From the NCBI GenBank assembly GCA_902509905.1, contig CABWZI010000001.1:1-64000 (forward strand): 64,000 nt of DNA. Reading direction: 5' to 3'. The notes below the pieces were generated by a model, which made no database searches, was not told the origin of the DNA, and saw only the letters and a list, made by a program, of their open reading frames with translations. The position numbers and the translations under genes are program-made. Below are positions 18,706-27,956 of the stretch, one piece after another (position 1 is the first letter of the stretch; every line of letters begins with the position of its first letter). This DNA is from an uncultured Gammaproteobacteria bacterium. GTDB taxonomy: Bacteria > Pseudomonadota > Gammaproteobacteria > PS1 > Pseudothioglobaceae.

Positions 18706-19758
18706 ATGGCAGAAATTGAATTAAAAAATCTTACAAAACGATGGGGTAATTTTGTCGGTGTAGATAACTTTAACCTTACTATACCTGACGAAGAGTTTTT
18801 AGTTTTGTTAGGGCCTTCAGGTTGTGGCAAGACAACGACAATGAGAATGATTGCTGGCCTTGAGAATGTTACAAGTGGTGAGGTTTTAATTGATGGAAAA
18901 GTGGTTAACTCTCTTGAACCAAAAGACCGAGATGTTGCCATGGTATTTCAATCTTATGCGTTATACCCCAACATGACAGTCTATGAAAATATTCGTTTTC
19001 CTTTAAAGGTTAGAAAAATTGATAAATCTCTCCATGATGAGAGAGTGATGAGGGCCTCTGAAATGGTTGAACTGAATGATTTTCTTCACAGAAAACCAGC
19101 AGAACTCTCTGGAGGGCAAAGGCAAAGAGTTGCACTAGCAAGAGCAATTGTAAGAGAGCCAACAGTTTTTTTGATGGATGAGCCATTATCAAATCTCGAT
19201 GCTAAATTACGTGTTTCTACTCGTGCACAAATAAAAAATTTACAGCACAGTTTAAAAGTTACCACTATTTATGTGACACATGATCAGGTAGAGGCAATGA
19301 CTTTGGCAGACAGAGTTGTTGTAATGAATGCTGGAATCGTTCAGCAAGTTGGAACACCTCAAGAAATATACAACAAACCCGCCAATAGTTTCGTTGCAAG
19401 CTTTATTGGGTCGCCAGCTATGAATCTATTGAAAGGCTCAATTAAGGATGGTGTTTTCACGTGTGAAGGCGTAAAGATTGATGGTTTGAGTAAAAAACAC
19501 AAGGGCAATGTGACTCTTGGTTTTAGAGCAGAGGACGCAGTTATTGTTAAGTCAAAAGGCGCTATTTCTGCTCCAGCATTTTCAATGGAGCTTCTTGGAG
19601 ATATGACAATGGTATCCATCAAATCTGGAGGAGAATTGATTTCAATTAAGTCTGACAAAAACTATCACGTTGATATAGGTTCAAAGGTTATGGCTAATAT
19701 TTCTGCAAATTTATGCTTATTGTTTGATAGTGAAACTGGACAAATGCTAGACAGCTAG
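18706..19758 (+). CDS. ABC transporter ATPase, MalK/UgpC family
   Basis: A 350-residue ATPase: Walker A GPSGCGKT at residues 36-43, signature LSGGQRQRVALARA, Walker B VFLMDEPLSNLD, and a C-terminal TOBE domain from about residue 240. These are features of CUT1 carbohydrate importers (MalK, UgpC). Its partners, a binding protein and two permeases, lie about 10 kb downstream at 29143-32373 and are driven by a promoter with the same operator. It is the first gene of the LacI-controlled unit. Confidence 0.93.
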   Translation: MAEIELKNLTKRWGNFVGVDNFNLTIPDEEFLVLLGPSGCGKTTTMRMIAGLENVTSGEVLIDGKVVNSLEPKDRDVAMVFQSYALYPNMTVYENIRFPLKVRKIDKSLHDERVMRASEMVELNDFLHRKPAELSGGQRQRVALARAIVREPTVFLMDEPLSNLDAKLRVSTRAQIKNLQHSLKVTTIYVTHDQVEAMTLADRVVVMNAGIVQQVGTPQEIYNKPANSFVASFIGSPAMNLLKGSIKDGVFTCEGVKIDGLSKKHKGNVTLGFRAEDAVIVKSKGAISAPAFSMELLGDMTMVSIKSGGELISIKSDKNYHVDIGSKVMANISANLCLLFDSETGQMLDS

Positions 19759-19771
19759 TTAGAGAGATATT

Positions 19772-20257
19772 ATGAGTTATGATGAAAAATCCCAAAAAAC
19801 CCTTGCAGTAATCAAGGCAATGGAAGAGGCTTTAGGAGCTAATTCAAATAGTATGGATAAGCATTTTCATAAAGATTTTCGATGGATGGGCAATCAAGGG
19901 TGTGGAACAAAAAATAATCTTGAAGAGTTTCGAAACAACTGGCAGCTCCCTTTAAGAGCAGCTTTTACAGATAGAATCTATAAAACAGACAAGTTTCTTG
20001 TGGATGGTGAATGGGCTTCTTGTTTTGGGCACATCGATGCTGTTCATAGTGGAGAATTCATGGGCATTAAACCTACAAATAAGCGCGTGAAAATTCATTA
20101 CACAGATTTTTGGGAAGTTAGAGATGGCCTCATTGTTGATAATTGGGTCAATGTAGATTTCCCAAGTATTCTTGCCCAACTTGGAGTTGATGTTTTTAAT
20201 GGCCAGGGTTGGGAGGCTTTTGATCGGGGTGAGGCTGAACCACCCAAACCTAATTAA
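19772..20257 (+). CDS. SnoaL-like (NTF2-fold) protein, single domain
   Basis: A 161-residue alpha+beta protein of the SnoaL/ester cyclase type. Visible features are [13 protein letters not shown], the [17 protein letters not shown] stretch, then a closing block [20 protein letters not shown]. The family includes polyketide cyclases, but most members have no known reaction. It resembles one half of the longer proteins at 27957 and 33984, which end with the same 'NW-x-x-x-D' pattern. It lies 13 bases after the ATPase gene and 11 before the HisD-like gene. Confidence 0.75.
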   Translation: MSYDEKSQKTLAVIKAMEEALGANSNSMDKHFHKDFRWMGNQGCGTKNNLEEFRNNWQLPLRAAFTDRIYKTDKFLVDGEWASCFGHIDAVHSGEFMGIKPTNKRVKIHYTDFWEVRDGLIVDNWVNVDFPSILAQLGVDVFNGQGWEAFDRGEAEPPKPN

Positions 20258-20268
20258 TTGGAATTACT

Positions 20269-21579
20269 ATGGCAATATATTATTTAAAAAAAGGAAAAAC
20301 TGCTGAAGATAAAGCAATCGACGATGCTCAGGTAAGTGAGGTAGTCAAAAATACTTTACAAGTCATTGAAGAAAAAGGTGATGCTGCTGTTAGAGAGTTC
20401 TCAGAAAAGTTTGATAATTATTCACCAAAATCATACAAACTAAGCTCAGCTGAGATTGATAATCTTATTTCAAATGTGTCTGATAGAGACATGAAAGACA
20501 TTAAGTTTGCTCAAGAACAAGTGAGGAACTTTGCACAAGCTCAAAGAGACTCGATGCAAGATATTGAAGTTGAAACAATGCCAGGAGTTATTCTTGGACA
20601 CAAAAATATTCCTGTTCAGTCAGTAGGCTGTTATGTGCCAGCAGGTAAGTTCCCAATGGTCGCCTCTGCACACATGTCAGTTGTTACAGCTAGTGTTGCA
20701 AAGGTTCCTAGAATTGTAGCTTGCACTCCGCCCTATCAAGGTCAGCCTAATGCAGCGGTCATTGCTGCAATGCATCTTGGTGGAGCTCATGAGATTTATG
20801 TCATTGGTGGCATTCAAGCTGTTGGTGCTATGGCCTTAGGCACTGAAACGATTGCCCCAGTCGATATGCTGGTCGGTCCAGGTAATGCATATGTGGCTGA
20901 AGCTAAAAGACAACTCTTCGGACGAGTTGGAATTGATCTTTTTGCTGGTCCAACAGAGACTATGGTGATTGCAGATGAGGCAGTAGATGCTGAATTGTGC
21001 GCAACTGATCTTCTTGGTCAGGCTGAGCATGGCTATAACTCGCCAGCGGTCCTTGTAACCAATAGTCAAAATCTTGCAGATGAGACTCTTAATGAAATTG
21101 ATAGAATACTCACCATTCTTCCTACAGCCGATACTGCTGGCGTTAGTTGGGAGGAGTATGGTGAGGTTGTTGTTTGTGACACCTACGATGAAATGCTTGA
21201 GGTTGCCAATGAGATTGCCTCTGAGCATGTTCAAGTAATGACTGATCGAGATGACTGGTTCCTGGAAAATATGCACTCTTATGGTGCATTATTTTTAGGA
21301 CCAAGAACTAACGTATCAAATGGCGATAAGGTGATTGGAACTAACCATACGCTTCCTACAAAAAAAGCGGGGCGCTACACTGGCGGTCTATGGGTTGGTA
21401 AGTATCTTAAAACACATAGCTATCAAAAAATTACAACGGATGAAGCAGCTGTCAAGATTGGCAGATACTGCTCAAGACTCTGTATGCTTGAGTCTTTTGT
21501 GGGTCATGCAGAGCAGGCTAACATAAGAGTTAGGCGTTATGGTGGTGAAGATGTGCCCTATGGTAAAGCTGCTCAATAA
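20269..21579 (+). CDS. HisD-like dehydrogenase (HpsN / sulfopropanediol dehydrogenase type)
   Basis: A 436-residue histidinol dehydrogenase homologue: [60 protein letters not shown], then [17 protein letters not shown] with the Gln/His zinc ligands and the GTNHTLPT block. Placement in a catabolic operon, together with the divergent sequence, points to a paralogue rather than the histidine enzyme. HpsN, which oxidises the alcohol end of 2,3-dihydroxypropane-1-sulfonate to the acid, is the best-known such paralogue. No sulfonate-specific partner (SuyAB, ComC/SlcC) is nearby, so another polyol-like substrate is equally possible. Confidence 0.75.
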   Translation: MAIYYLKKGKTAEDKAIDDAQVSEVVKNTLQVIEEKGDAAVREFSEKFDNYSPKSYKLSSAEIDNLISNVSDRDMKDIKFAQEQVRNFAQAQRDSMQDIEVETMPGVILGHKNIPVQSVGCYVPAGKFPMVASAHMSVVTASVAKVPRIVACTPPYQGQPNAAVIAAMHLGGAHEIYVIGGIQAVGAMALGTETIAPVDMLVGPGNAYVAEAKRQLFGRVGIDLFAGPTETMVIADEAVDAELCATDLLGQAEHGYNSPAVLVTNSQNLADETLNEIDRILTILPTADTAGVSWEEYGEVVVCDTYDEMLEVANEIASEHVQVMTDRDDWFLENMHSYGALFLGPRTNVSNGDKVIGTNHTLPTKKAGRYTGGLWVGKYLKTHSYQKITTDEAAVKIGRYCSRLCMLESFVGHAEQANIRVRRYGGEDVPYGKAAQ

Positions 21580-21633
21580 GTCTAGTTTGCACTCAACCAA
21601 TAAAGCCCTTGTAGTTAGCAAGGAGCGCAATAA

Positions 21634-22401
21634 ATGATTGATTTACCTAAGACGCCTTCATTAAGACTGGATGGACTTAGGGCTTTAGTAACTGGAGCTT
21701 CATCAGGAATTGGCTTAGGATGTGCAGTTGCTCTGGCTGAGGCAGGAGCTGATGTTGTCTTAGCCTCAAGAAATATTAAAGCTTTAAGTGAAGCAGCTGA
21801 GGCAATTATCATGAAAGGATTCAGCGCAGAGACTTTACAGCTTGATATCTCAGATTTAGTCTCAATCGATAATGTTTTAAAAGAACAAAAGCCTTTTGAT
21901 GTTTTGGTTAATAGTGCTGGCTTGGGTCGACATACTCCCTCGTTAGAAACATCCGCTGAAGATTTTGATGCGGTAATGGATGTAAATCTTAAGGGAGCAT
22001 ACTTCCTTACACAGTCTATTGCAAAAGCTTTGATTAAAGCAAAAAAACCTGGATCGTTGATTAATATATCTTCTCAAATGGGCCATGTTGGCGGGGTTGA
22101 TCGAGCAGTATATGCGGCCTCAAAACATGCTGTCGAGGGGTTTACAAAGGCAATGGCTATTGAGTGGGGGAGGCATCAAATTAGAGTGAACACCATTTGT
22201 CCAACATTTATTCGAACACCTTTAACACAGTCTACATTTGACAATCCGGATCGCAAAAAATGGATAGAAGACAAGATTAAATTAGGTCGAGTTGGAGAGG
22301 TTGAGGATGTGATGGGAGCAGTTGTCTTTCTTGCGTCAGATGCATCTAGCATGATCACTGGCTCTGCTTTGATGATAGACGGAGGATGGACTGCAGACTA
22401 A
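21634..22401 (+). CDS. Short-chain dehydrogenase/reductase
   Basis: A 255-residue classical SDR: ALVTGASSGIGLGCAVALAE cofactor motif, VLVNSAGLG, catalytic Ser in INISSQMGH, YAASK catalytic pair and a C-terminal DGGW. Substrate is unknown; it probably acts on a hydroxyl of the same compound as the HisD-like enzyme 54 bases upstream. The LacI regulator start overlaps its stop codon (TAATG). Confidence 0.88.
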   Translation: MIDLPKTPSLRLDGLRALVTGASSGIGLGCAVALAEAGADVVLASRNIKALSEAAEAIIMKGFSAETLQLDISDLVSIDNVLKEQKPFDVLVNSAGLGRHTPSLETSAEDFDAVMDVNLKGAYFLTQSIAKALIKAKKPGSLINISSQMGHVGGVDRAVYAASKHAVEGFTKAMAIEWGRHQIRVNTICPTFIRTPLTQSTFDNPDRKKWIEDKIKLGRVGEVEDVMGAVVFLASDASSMITGSALMIDGGWTAD

Positions 22402-23414
22402 TGGAAAATAAAAAAGTTACATCATTGGAGGTCGCTAAATTAGCCGGTGTTAGCCAGTCTGCTGTTTCTCGCGTGTTTACCCCTGGAGCGTCATCTTCTA
22501 AAAAAACAGACGAATTAGTTCGTAAGGCGGCAGCAAAGCTTGGCTATAGGCCAAATGTTCTTGCTCGTTCATTGATAACAGGAAAGTCAAGAATTATTGG
22601 GCTTGTTGTGGCCTATCTTGATAATTATTTTTATCCAGAGGCATTAGAGCTTCTATCCAGTGCTCTTCAAAAGAAAGGATATCACGTTCTTATATTTATG
22701 GCTGGAAATACTGAGGATGATATTGAGGATGCAGTTGATGAGATATTAGACTACCAAGTTGATGGAATTATTGCTGCATCTGTTTCTATGTCCTCTGACT
22801 TGGCAAAAAGATGTGGATCAGCTGGAGTCCCTGTTGTCCTATTTAATAGATCTCAAGATGATGAAAGGTTCTCTGCAGTCACATCTGATAATGAGCTTGG
22901 TGGTCAGAAAGTTGCACGATTTCTTATGGCTGGGGGTCATAAGAAAATTGGATATATTGCGGGTTGGGAAGGAGCTTCTACGCAACGAGATCGAGAAAAA
23001 GGATTCGTAAATGAGCTAGCCAGAAATGGACAAGAGCTCTATGCTCGCGAAGTTGGCAACTTTAATACAGATGAAGCTAGACAAGCTGCAAGAAAAATGT
23101 TTACCAAAAAAGATTATCCAGATGCAGTTTTCATTGCTAATGATGCAATGGCAATTGCAGTGATAGATGTAATTAGGTTTGAGCTTGGATTAAAAGTCCC
23201 CGAGCAGGTCTCTGTTGTTGGATATGATGATGTCCCCATTTCATCATGGCCAGCCTACGACCTAACAACTGTTCGTCAACCTGCAAATCGAATGGTAGCA
23301 GAAACCGTTTCAATATTAATTGAAAGTATTGAGAACAAGACTACAACCGCAAGAAGAATTGAAATTGATGGCCCACTCATGGTCAGAGGGTCTGCAAGAA
23401 TGTCTGAAAAATAG
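22401..23414 (+). CDS. LacI-family transcriptional regulator
   Basis: A 337-residue regulator. Residues 1-55 hold the LacI helix-turn-helix and hinge (VTSLEVAKLAGVSQSAVSRV, then GYRPNVLARSL); the rest is a periplasmic-binding-like sensor domain (GYIAGWEGASTQRDREKGF, FIANDAMAIAVI, VVGYDDVPISSW). ATG 22401, overlapping the SDR stop, is preferred over the upstream in-frame ATG 22386. It is the only regulator gene in the window and is the natural candidate to bind the paired operators at 18589/18643 and 29006/29060, which would also make it autoregulated. Confidence 0.92.
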   Translation: MENKKVTSLEVAKLAGVSQSAVSRVFTPGASSSKKTDELVRKAAAKLGYRPNVLARSLITGKSRIIGLVVAYLDNYFYPEALELLSSALQKKGYHVLIFMAGNTEDDIEDAVDEILDYQVDGIIAASVSMSSDLAKRCGSAGVPVVLFNRSQDDERFSAVTSDNELGGQKVARFLMAGGHKKIGYIAGWEGASTQRDREKGFVNELARNGQELYAREVGNFNTDEARQAARKMFTKKDYPDAVFIANDAMAIAVIDVIRFELGLKVPEQVSVVGYDDVPISSWPAYDLTTVRQPANRMVAETVSILIESIENKTTTARRIEIDGPLMVRGSARMSEK

Positions 23415-23424
23415 GAGATAATTA

Positions 23425-24393
23425 ATGGAAGGGTTCGATTCAAAGTATGCAAATTTTCCAGATTGGATTAATGGCATAACTCATGAAATTTGGGAAGAGA
23501 GAGGTATTGATAAACTTCTGTATCTATATTCAGATGATATTATTTTAAGAGCGCCACCCTCTCTGGTGATTGGCAATAAAACAGTTATCGATGCCACCAA
23601 GGCAACATTATTTGAGTTTCCTGATCGTAAGCTTTTAGGAGAAGATGTAATTTGGTCAGGCAGTCCAGAGAAAGGGATGTTGTCTTCTCATCGAATTATT
23701 TCAACAGCCTCCCATCTCGGAGATGGCTCATTTGGAAATGCAACTGGTAAAAAAGTTGTATTCAGGACCATTGCAGATTGTCATGCAATCAACAACCAGG
23801 TAAATGATGAGTGGCTAATAAGAGACCAAGGAGCTATTGTTAGACAGCTAGGCATTACTCCGCAGGATTTTGCTAGAAACCAGATAGATCAGGAGGGGGG
23901 TGTTCAGCAATGCCAGCATCCATTCAATGATTCGATGGATTTGGCTGGACCATACACTGGAAAAGGTAACCAAAATGAATGGGGAGAGAGATTTGTTGAC
24001 ATATTGGAGCGTATTATGAATTCAGATTCCTCAGTCTTTAGGTCTCAATATGACCGGGGCTGTCATCTTGAATATCCAGGAGGCGTCAGTGGTCATTCAT
24101 ATAATCATGCAGAAGAGTTTTGGATGGGTCTTCGCTCCTCAATGCCAAGTGCAAAATTTACAGTAGAGCATCAAATCGGGCGCGAAGATGAACAGCTTTC
24201 TCCAAGAGCCGCGGTTCGATGGAATCTCAAAGGTAAGCATGATGGATGGGGGGTTTTTGGTGAACCTACAGGGGCTGATTTATATGTTATGGGAGTTACC
24301 CATGCAGAGTTTGGACCGTGGGGATTAAGAAGGGAATACACTCTGTTCGATGAAACAGCTTTATGGAAGCAAATAATAATCAAAACAGGCTAA
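23425..24393 (+). CDS. Double SnoaL-like protein A
   Basis: A 322-residue protein that appears to be two SnoaL/NTF2-type halves (about 10-150 and 180-322). The second half has YDRGCHLEYPGGVSGHSYNH and REYTLFDETALWKQ. It is the most divergent of the three long SnoaL-like proteins in the region. No catalytic motif is recognised. It is ten bases after the LacI gene and three before the cupin, so it is part of the same transcript. Confidence 0.6.
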   Translation: MEGFDSKYANFPDWINGITHEIWEERGIDKLLYLYSDDIILRAPPSLVIGNKTVIDATKATLFEFPDRKLLGEDVIWSGSPEKGMLSSHRIISTASHLGDGSFGNATGKKVVFRTIADCHAINNQVNDEWLIRDQGAIVRQLGITPQDFARNQIDQEGGVQQCQHPFNDSMDLAGPYTGKGNQNEWGERFVDILERIMNSDSSVFRSQYDRGCHLEYPGGVSGHSYNHAEEFWMGLRSSMPSAKFTVEHQIGREDEQLSPRAAVRWNLKGKHDGWGVFGEPTGADLYVMGVTHAEFGPWGLRREYTLFDETALWKQIIIKTG

Positions 24394-24396
24394 TTT

Positions 24397-25362
24397 ATGA
24401 CCTCGAAAGAGATGGAAAAATTTATTGTGAGATATGCTGATTTAAAGCCATGTAAGACGGCATTTATTGATGCCCATACGCCTGGCTCAAATCAAAAAGA
24501 AAATTTTACAATTATTGGTTCTGGGGTTTCTGAAAGCCCTGATCAACATGTTCATATTAAGGAGACTCCTGGCTTTAATATTGGTGCAGCTGGTCAGCCA
24601 CCAGGCTGTACTAATTCATTACACTCTCACACTACAGCAGAAGTTTTTTATGTCCTTAAAGGAAGGTGGCGTTTCTTTTGGGGCCGTGATGGAAAAGATG
24701 GTGAAGTGATTGCGAATGAAGGAGACTTGGTTAATATACCTACTGGTATTTTTAGAGCATTTAAAAATATTGGTAATTCCTATGGAATGTTAATGGCAGT
24801 TCTCGGAGGTGATGATGCGGGAGGCGGAGTGACATGGGCTCCAGAAGTCATCAATAATGCCAAAGAATATGGTTTGATATTGGGTGAAAATGGGTTGCTT
24901 TATGACACTAAAAAAGGAGAGTCGCTACCAAGCCATGTTAATCCAATGCCTCTTTTAAGTGAAGACGAGCTAAAAGATTTTCCTATCGTTACAACCGAAG
25001 AATTTCAAGAAAATTTTTTTGTTAGTGCAGCAGATCTCTTTGAAAACTCAAAAAAAGGCTCAGTCAATGTCATAGGTAAAAACGGAATATTAAAAGATAG
25101 ACCTGGTTTTGAAGTTGACTTTATTACAAATAATTCGTTTATTGATGAGTTTGATTTTCCAGACCAGTATCAAGTTAATATGATTTCAAAGGGTAGCTGG
25201 TCTTTAGAGTATGAAGGTGGTAGTTCAGAATTGTCAGAGGGGGACACATGCCTCATAACGCCAAACCTAACTTATAGAATGGTTCCATTAAACTCAAATG
25301 ATGCCAGTCTTTTTCGGGTGACTAAGACTAATGATATAGCAGGGCCAACATGGAGATTGTAG
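24397..25362 (+). CDS. Bicupin protein
   Basis: A 321-residue protein with two cupin halves. The first has metal-binding features (LHSHTTAEVFYVLKGRWRFF then GDLVNIPTGIFRAFKNIGN): an HxH pair and a Glu. The second (GSWSLEYEGGSSELSEGDTC then LITPNLTYRMVPLN) has no histidines at the metal positions, so only one site is likely active. Similar two-domain cupins include dioxygenases and isomerases; the reaction here is unknown. It sits between a SnoaL-like and a MetE-like gene. Confidence 0.75.
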   Translation: MTSKEMEKFIVRYADLKPCKTAFIDAHTPGSNQKENFTIIGSGVSESPDQHVHIKETPGFNIGAAGQPPGCTNSLHSHTTAEVFYVLKGRWRFFWGRDGKDGEVIANEGDLVNIPTGIFRAFKNIGNSYGMLMAVLGGDDAGGGVTWAPEVINNAKEYGLILGENGLLYDTKKGESLPSHVNPMPLLSEDELKDFPIVTTEEFQENFFVSAADLFENSKKGSVNVIGKNGILKDRPGFEVDFITNNSFIDEFDFPDQYQVNMISKGSWSLEYEGGSSELSEGDTCLITPNLTYRMVPLNSNDASLFRVTKTNDIAGPTWRL

Positions 25363-25384
25363 TATTTATTTTAAGGAGATTGAT

Positions 25385-26512
25385 TTGAATAAAATTTTAA
25401 CCAGTCATGTCGGCTCATTGCCAAGAAGTCAGGAGGTGGTCGACTTTATTTTCGCTAGAGAAAATAATAAAAAATATGATCAAAATAGCTTTGATGAATG
25501 TATGCAAAGAAACGTTTTGAGTACAGTTGAAAAACAAAAAAACTCTGGAATTGACATTGTTAGTGATGGCGAAACCTCTAAAATTTCATATGCTACTTAT
25601 GTCAAAGATAGATATACCGGTTTTTCGGGAGATAGCCCAAGAAATGCACCAGAAGATTTAAAGCTTTTTCCAGGATTTCTTCAAAGACTTGCAGATGAGG
25701 GAGGTACGCCACAATATGCTAGGCCAATGTGCACTGGAGAAGTAAAATCCAAGGGTCAGGGAGAGCTTCAAAAAGATATCGCCAATTTAAAAAATGCAAT
25801 GAAAGCTCATGGAGTTGAGAGGGGTTTTATGAATGCAGCCTCACCGGGTGTCATTTCTTTATTTCTGCAGAATGATTTTTATGCAACTAGAGATGCCTAC
25901 CTTGCAGCACTTGCAGATGCTATGAGAGAAGAATATGAAACGATTGTCGCTTCAGGATTAGACTTGCAACTTGATTGTCCGGACCTAGCTCTTTCGAGAC
26001 ATATGCTATTTAGTGATCTATCGGATTCAGAGTTCATAAAGATCGCAGAGTCGCATATGGAGGCTTTAAATCATGCTCTAAAAAATGTCCCATCTGAAAA
26101 AGTAAGAATTCATATTTGCTGGGGAAACTATGAGGGCCCACATGTCTGTGATATTGACATGAATAAGGTGTTTGGAACTTTAATGAAAGCGGATGCTCAA
26201 TATACATTATTCGAGACCTCAAATCCAAGACATGCTCATGAATGGACAGTCTTTCGTGATCGAAAGAAAGAGATACCAGATGACAAAATACTGGTTCCTG
26301 GAGTTGTTGATACGACAACTAACTTTATTGAACACCCAGAGCTAGTCGCTGAGAGGATCAATAAATTTGTCAACATTGTCGGCAAGGAAAGAGTTATAGC
26401 GGGCTCTGACTGTGGCTTTGGAACCTTTGCAGGATTTGGAGCTGTAGATCCTGATATTGCATTTGCTAAGCTGAAGTCACTATCTGAGGGCGCTTTACTT
26501 GCAAGTAATTAG
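25385..26512 (+). CDS. MetE C-terminal-domain-like methyl/alkyl transferase
   Basis: A 375-residue TIM-barrel protein of the cobalamin-independent methionine synthase (MetE C-terminal, COG0620) family. The start TSHVGSLPRS is diagnostic. Zinc ligands are visible: RIHICWGNYEGPH (His and Cys) and IAGSDCGFGTF (Cys). It uses a TTG start at 25385 behind an AAGGAG ribosome binding site. Without the N-terminal half of true MetE it is unlikely to make methionine in the usual way; relatives transfer alkyl groups to or from thiols. A role in removing a methyl or thioether group from the imported substrate is a guess. Confidence 0.78.
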   Translation: MNKILTSHVGSLPRSQEVVDFIFARENNKKYDQNSFDECMQRNVLSTVEKQKNSGIDIVSDGETSKISYATYVKDRYTGFSGDSPRNAPEDLKLFPGFLQRLADEGGTPQYARPMCTGEVKSKGQGELQKDIANLKNAMKAHGVERGFMNAASPGVISLFLQNDFYATRDAYLAALADAMREEYETIVASGLDLQLDCPDLALSRHMLFSDLSDSEFIKIAESHMEALNHALKNVPSEKVRIHICWGNYEGPHVCDIDMNKVFGTLMKADAQYTLFETSNPRHAHEWTVFRDRKKEIPDDKILVPGVVDTTTNFIEHPELVAERINKFVNIVGKERVIAGSDCGFGTFAGFGAVDPDIAFAKLKSLSEGALLASN

Positions 26513-26514
26513 TT

Positions 26515-27207
26515 GTGAAAAGTCTAGTTATGGTTCCGGGTATGATGTGTGATGAAAGAATCTTTTCCCCACAAATAGAAGTACTGAGTCAGAACCTTGA
26601 AGTAACTATTGCAGATATTTCGAATTTTTCATCAGTCAGGGAGTTGGCCTCAGATGTGTTAAAAAAGGCTCCAAAAAATTTTTCACTCTTAGGGCATTCA
26701 ATGGGCGGCATTGTTGCTATGGAAATATATTCTCAAGCACCTGATCGGATTGAGAAACTCATACTTATGGATACAAATCCTAAGGCTGAACTAGACGAAG
26801 TTAAATTAAAGCGAGAACCCCAGATAAGAGAGGTTAATAAGGGCAAGCTTCTCGAAGTGATGCGAGATGAAATGAAACCAAATTATCTTACCGAAAGTGA
26901 AAACAAAAGGAGCGTTCTAAATGTTTGTATGGATATGGCGTTGACCCTAGGACCACATGTTTTTATTAATCAATCAAGAGCCCTTCAATCAAGGTTAGAT
27001 CAACAGAATACTATTCAATCAATTAAAATCCCTGTATTGATTCTGTGTGGCTCGGAGGATAAATTATGTCCTGTGGAAAGGCATGAGATGATGCATAATA
27101 TGATTACTGATTCAGATTTAAAAATAATAAATAATGCGGGCCATATGCCTACATTAGAGCAACCCAGAGAAACAACGGAGGTAATAAAAGAATGGCTGAT
27201 GAGATAG
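26515..27207 (+). CDS. Alpha/beta hydrolase
   Basis: A 230-residue alpha/beta hydrolase with nucleophile motif GHSMGG, an acid region CGSEDKLCP and the catalytic His in NAGHMPTLEQP. The start is GTG, two bases after the MetE-like stop; its end overlaps the RraA-like start by 16 bases. Possible roles are hydrolysis of an ester or lactone intermediate. The substrate cannot be told from sequence. Confidence 0.85.
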   Translation: MKSLVMVPGMMCDERIFSPQIEVLSQNLEVTIADISNFSSVRELASDVLKKAPKNFSLLGHSMGGIVAMEIYSQAPDRIEKLILMDTNPKAELDEVKLKREPQIREVNKGKLLEVMRDEMKPNYLTESENKRSVLNVCMDMALTLGPHVFINQSRALQSRLDQQNTIQSIKIPVLILCGSEDKLCPVERHEMMHNMITDSDLKIINNAGHMPTLEQPRETTEVIKEWLMR

Positions 27208-27899
27208 ATTCAGACTTACTAAAACTGCTTCAGTCGGTCGATACACCAACTGTCTGTAATGCGATTGAGGTTGCTCAAGGCAAACGGGGCTTTTCTCAAT
27301 TTACTAGAGGAACGATGCTTTGTTCTGATCCAGATGGTGGAGCTATGGTTGGTTTTGCTAAAACTGCAAAGATTGCAGCAATAGAGCCACCGAAAGAAAA
27401 CCCAGAAATTATTAAAGAGCGAAGAATGAATTACTATCGCTATATGTCTGAAATAAATGGACCAACAGTTGTAGTTATTGAGGATCTTGATTTTCCAGAC
27501 TGTATCGGAGCTTATTGGGGAGAAATTAATACTAAAGTACACAAGGGGTTTGGACTTTCAGGGGCTCTAACCAATGGAGTAATGAGAGATTTAGGTGATC
27601 TTGCAGAAGGCTTTACGGTAGTCGCTGGTTCAATAGGCCCTAGCCATGGTTTTGTGCATGTCCGTGAGATAGATACCCCTGTAAATGTCTTTGGAATGAC
27701 GGTGAATCCAGGCAACTTAATCCATGCAGATCGTCATGGAGCAGTTGAAGTTCCGAATGAAGTAATACCTATTTTGAAAGATTCAATTCATAAGCTGTTT
27801 GCTTCTGAAAGGCTCATATTAGACCCTGCAGAAAAAACAGAATTTAGTTTTGATGATTTTAAAAGAGCATGGGAAGATTTTGAAAAATCCCGTACCTAG
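27192..27899 (+). CDS. RraA-like / HMG-aldolase family protein
   Basis: A 235-residue protein of the RraA fold (4-hydroxy-4-methyl-2-oxoglutarate aldolase type). It contains SVDTPTVCNAIEVAQGKRGF, GFGLSGALTNGVMRDLGDL (substrate/metal loop with Arg-Asp) and LIHADRHGAVEVP. In catabolic operons such proteins act as aldolases or decarboxylases of keto-acids rather than as RNase E regulators. This suggests that the pathway ends in cleavage of a hydroxy-keto acid; the identity is unknown. Confidence 0.78.
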   Translation: MADEIDSDLLKLLQSVDTPTVCNAIEVAQGKRGFSQFTRGTMLCSDPDGGAMVGFAKTAKIAAIEPPKENPEIIKERRMNYYRYMSEINGPTVVVIEDLDFPDCIGAYWGEINTKVHKGFGLSGALTNGVMRDLGDLAEGFTVVAGSIGPSHGFVHVREIDTPVNVFGMTVNPGNLIHADRHGAVEVPNEVIPILKDSIHKLFASERLILDPAEKTEFSFDDFKRAWEDFEKSRT

Positions 27900-27956
27900 T
27901 TTTATTCTATTGATCATTGAGTTACCATAAAGTTTATTTATTTTAATAGGAAAATT

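Noticed and set aside
20836-21276. 146-codon minus-strand open frame opposite the HisD-like gene
   Set aside because: It is antisense to a strongly conserved enzyme, has no ribosome binding site or recognisable protein pattern, and is a shadow of codon usage.
20269-21579. Calling this gene histidinol dehydrogenase (hisD) or firmly HpsN
   Set aside because: No other histidine genes are near, and no sulfonate-cleaving enzyme is near either, so only a HisD-like dehydrogenase is supported.
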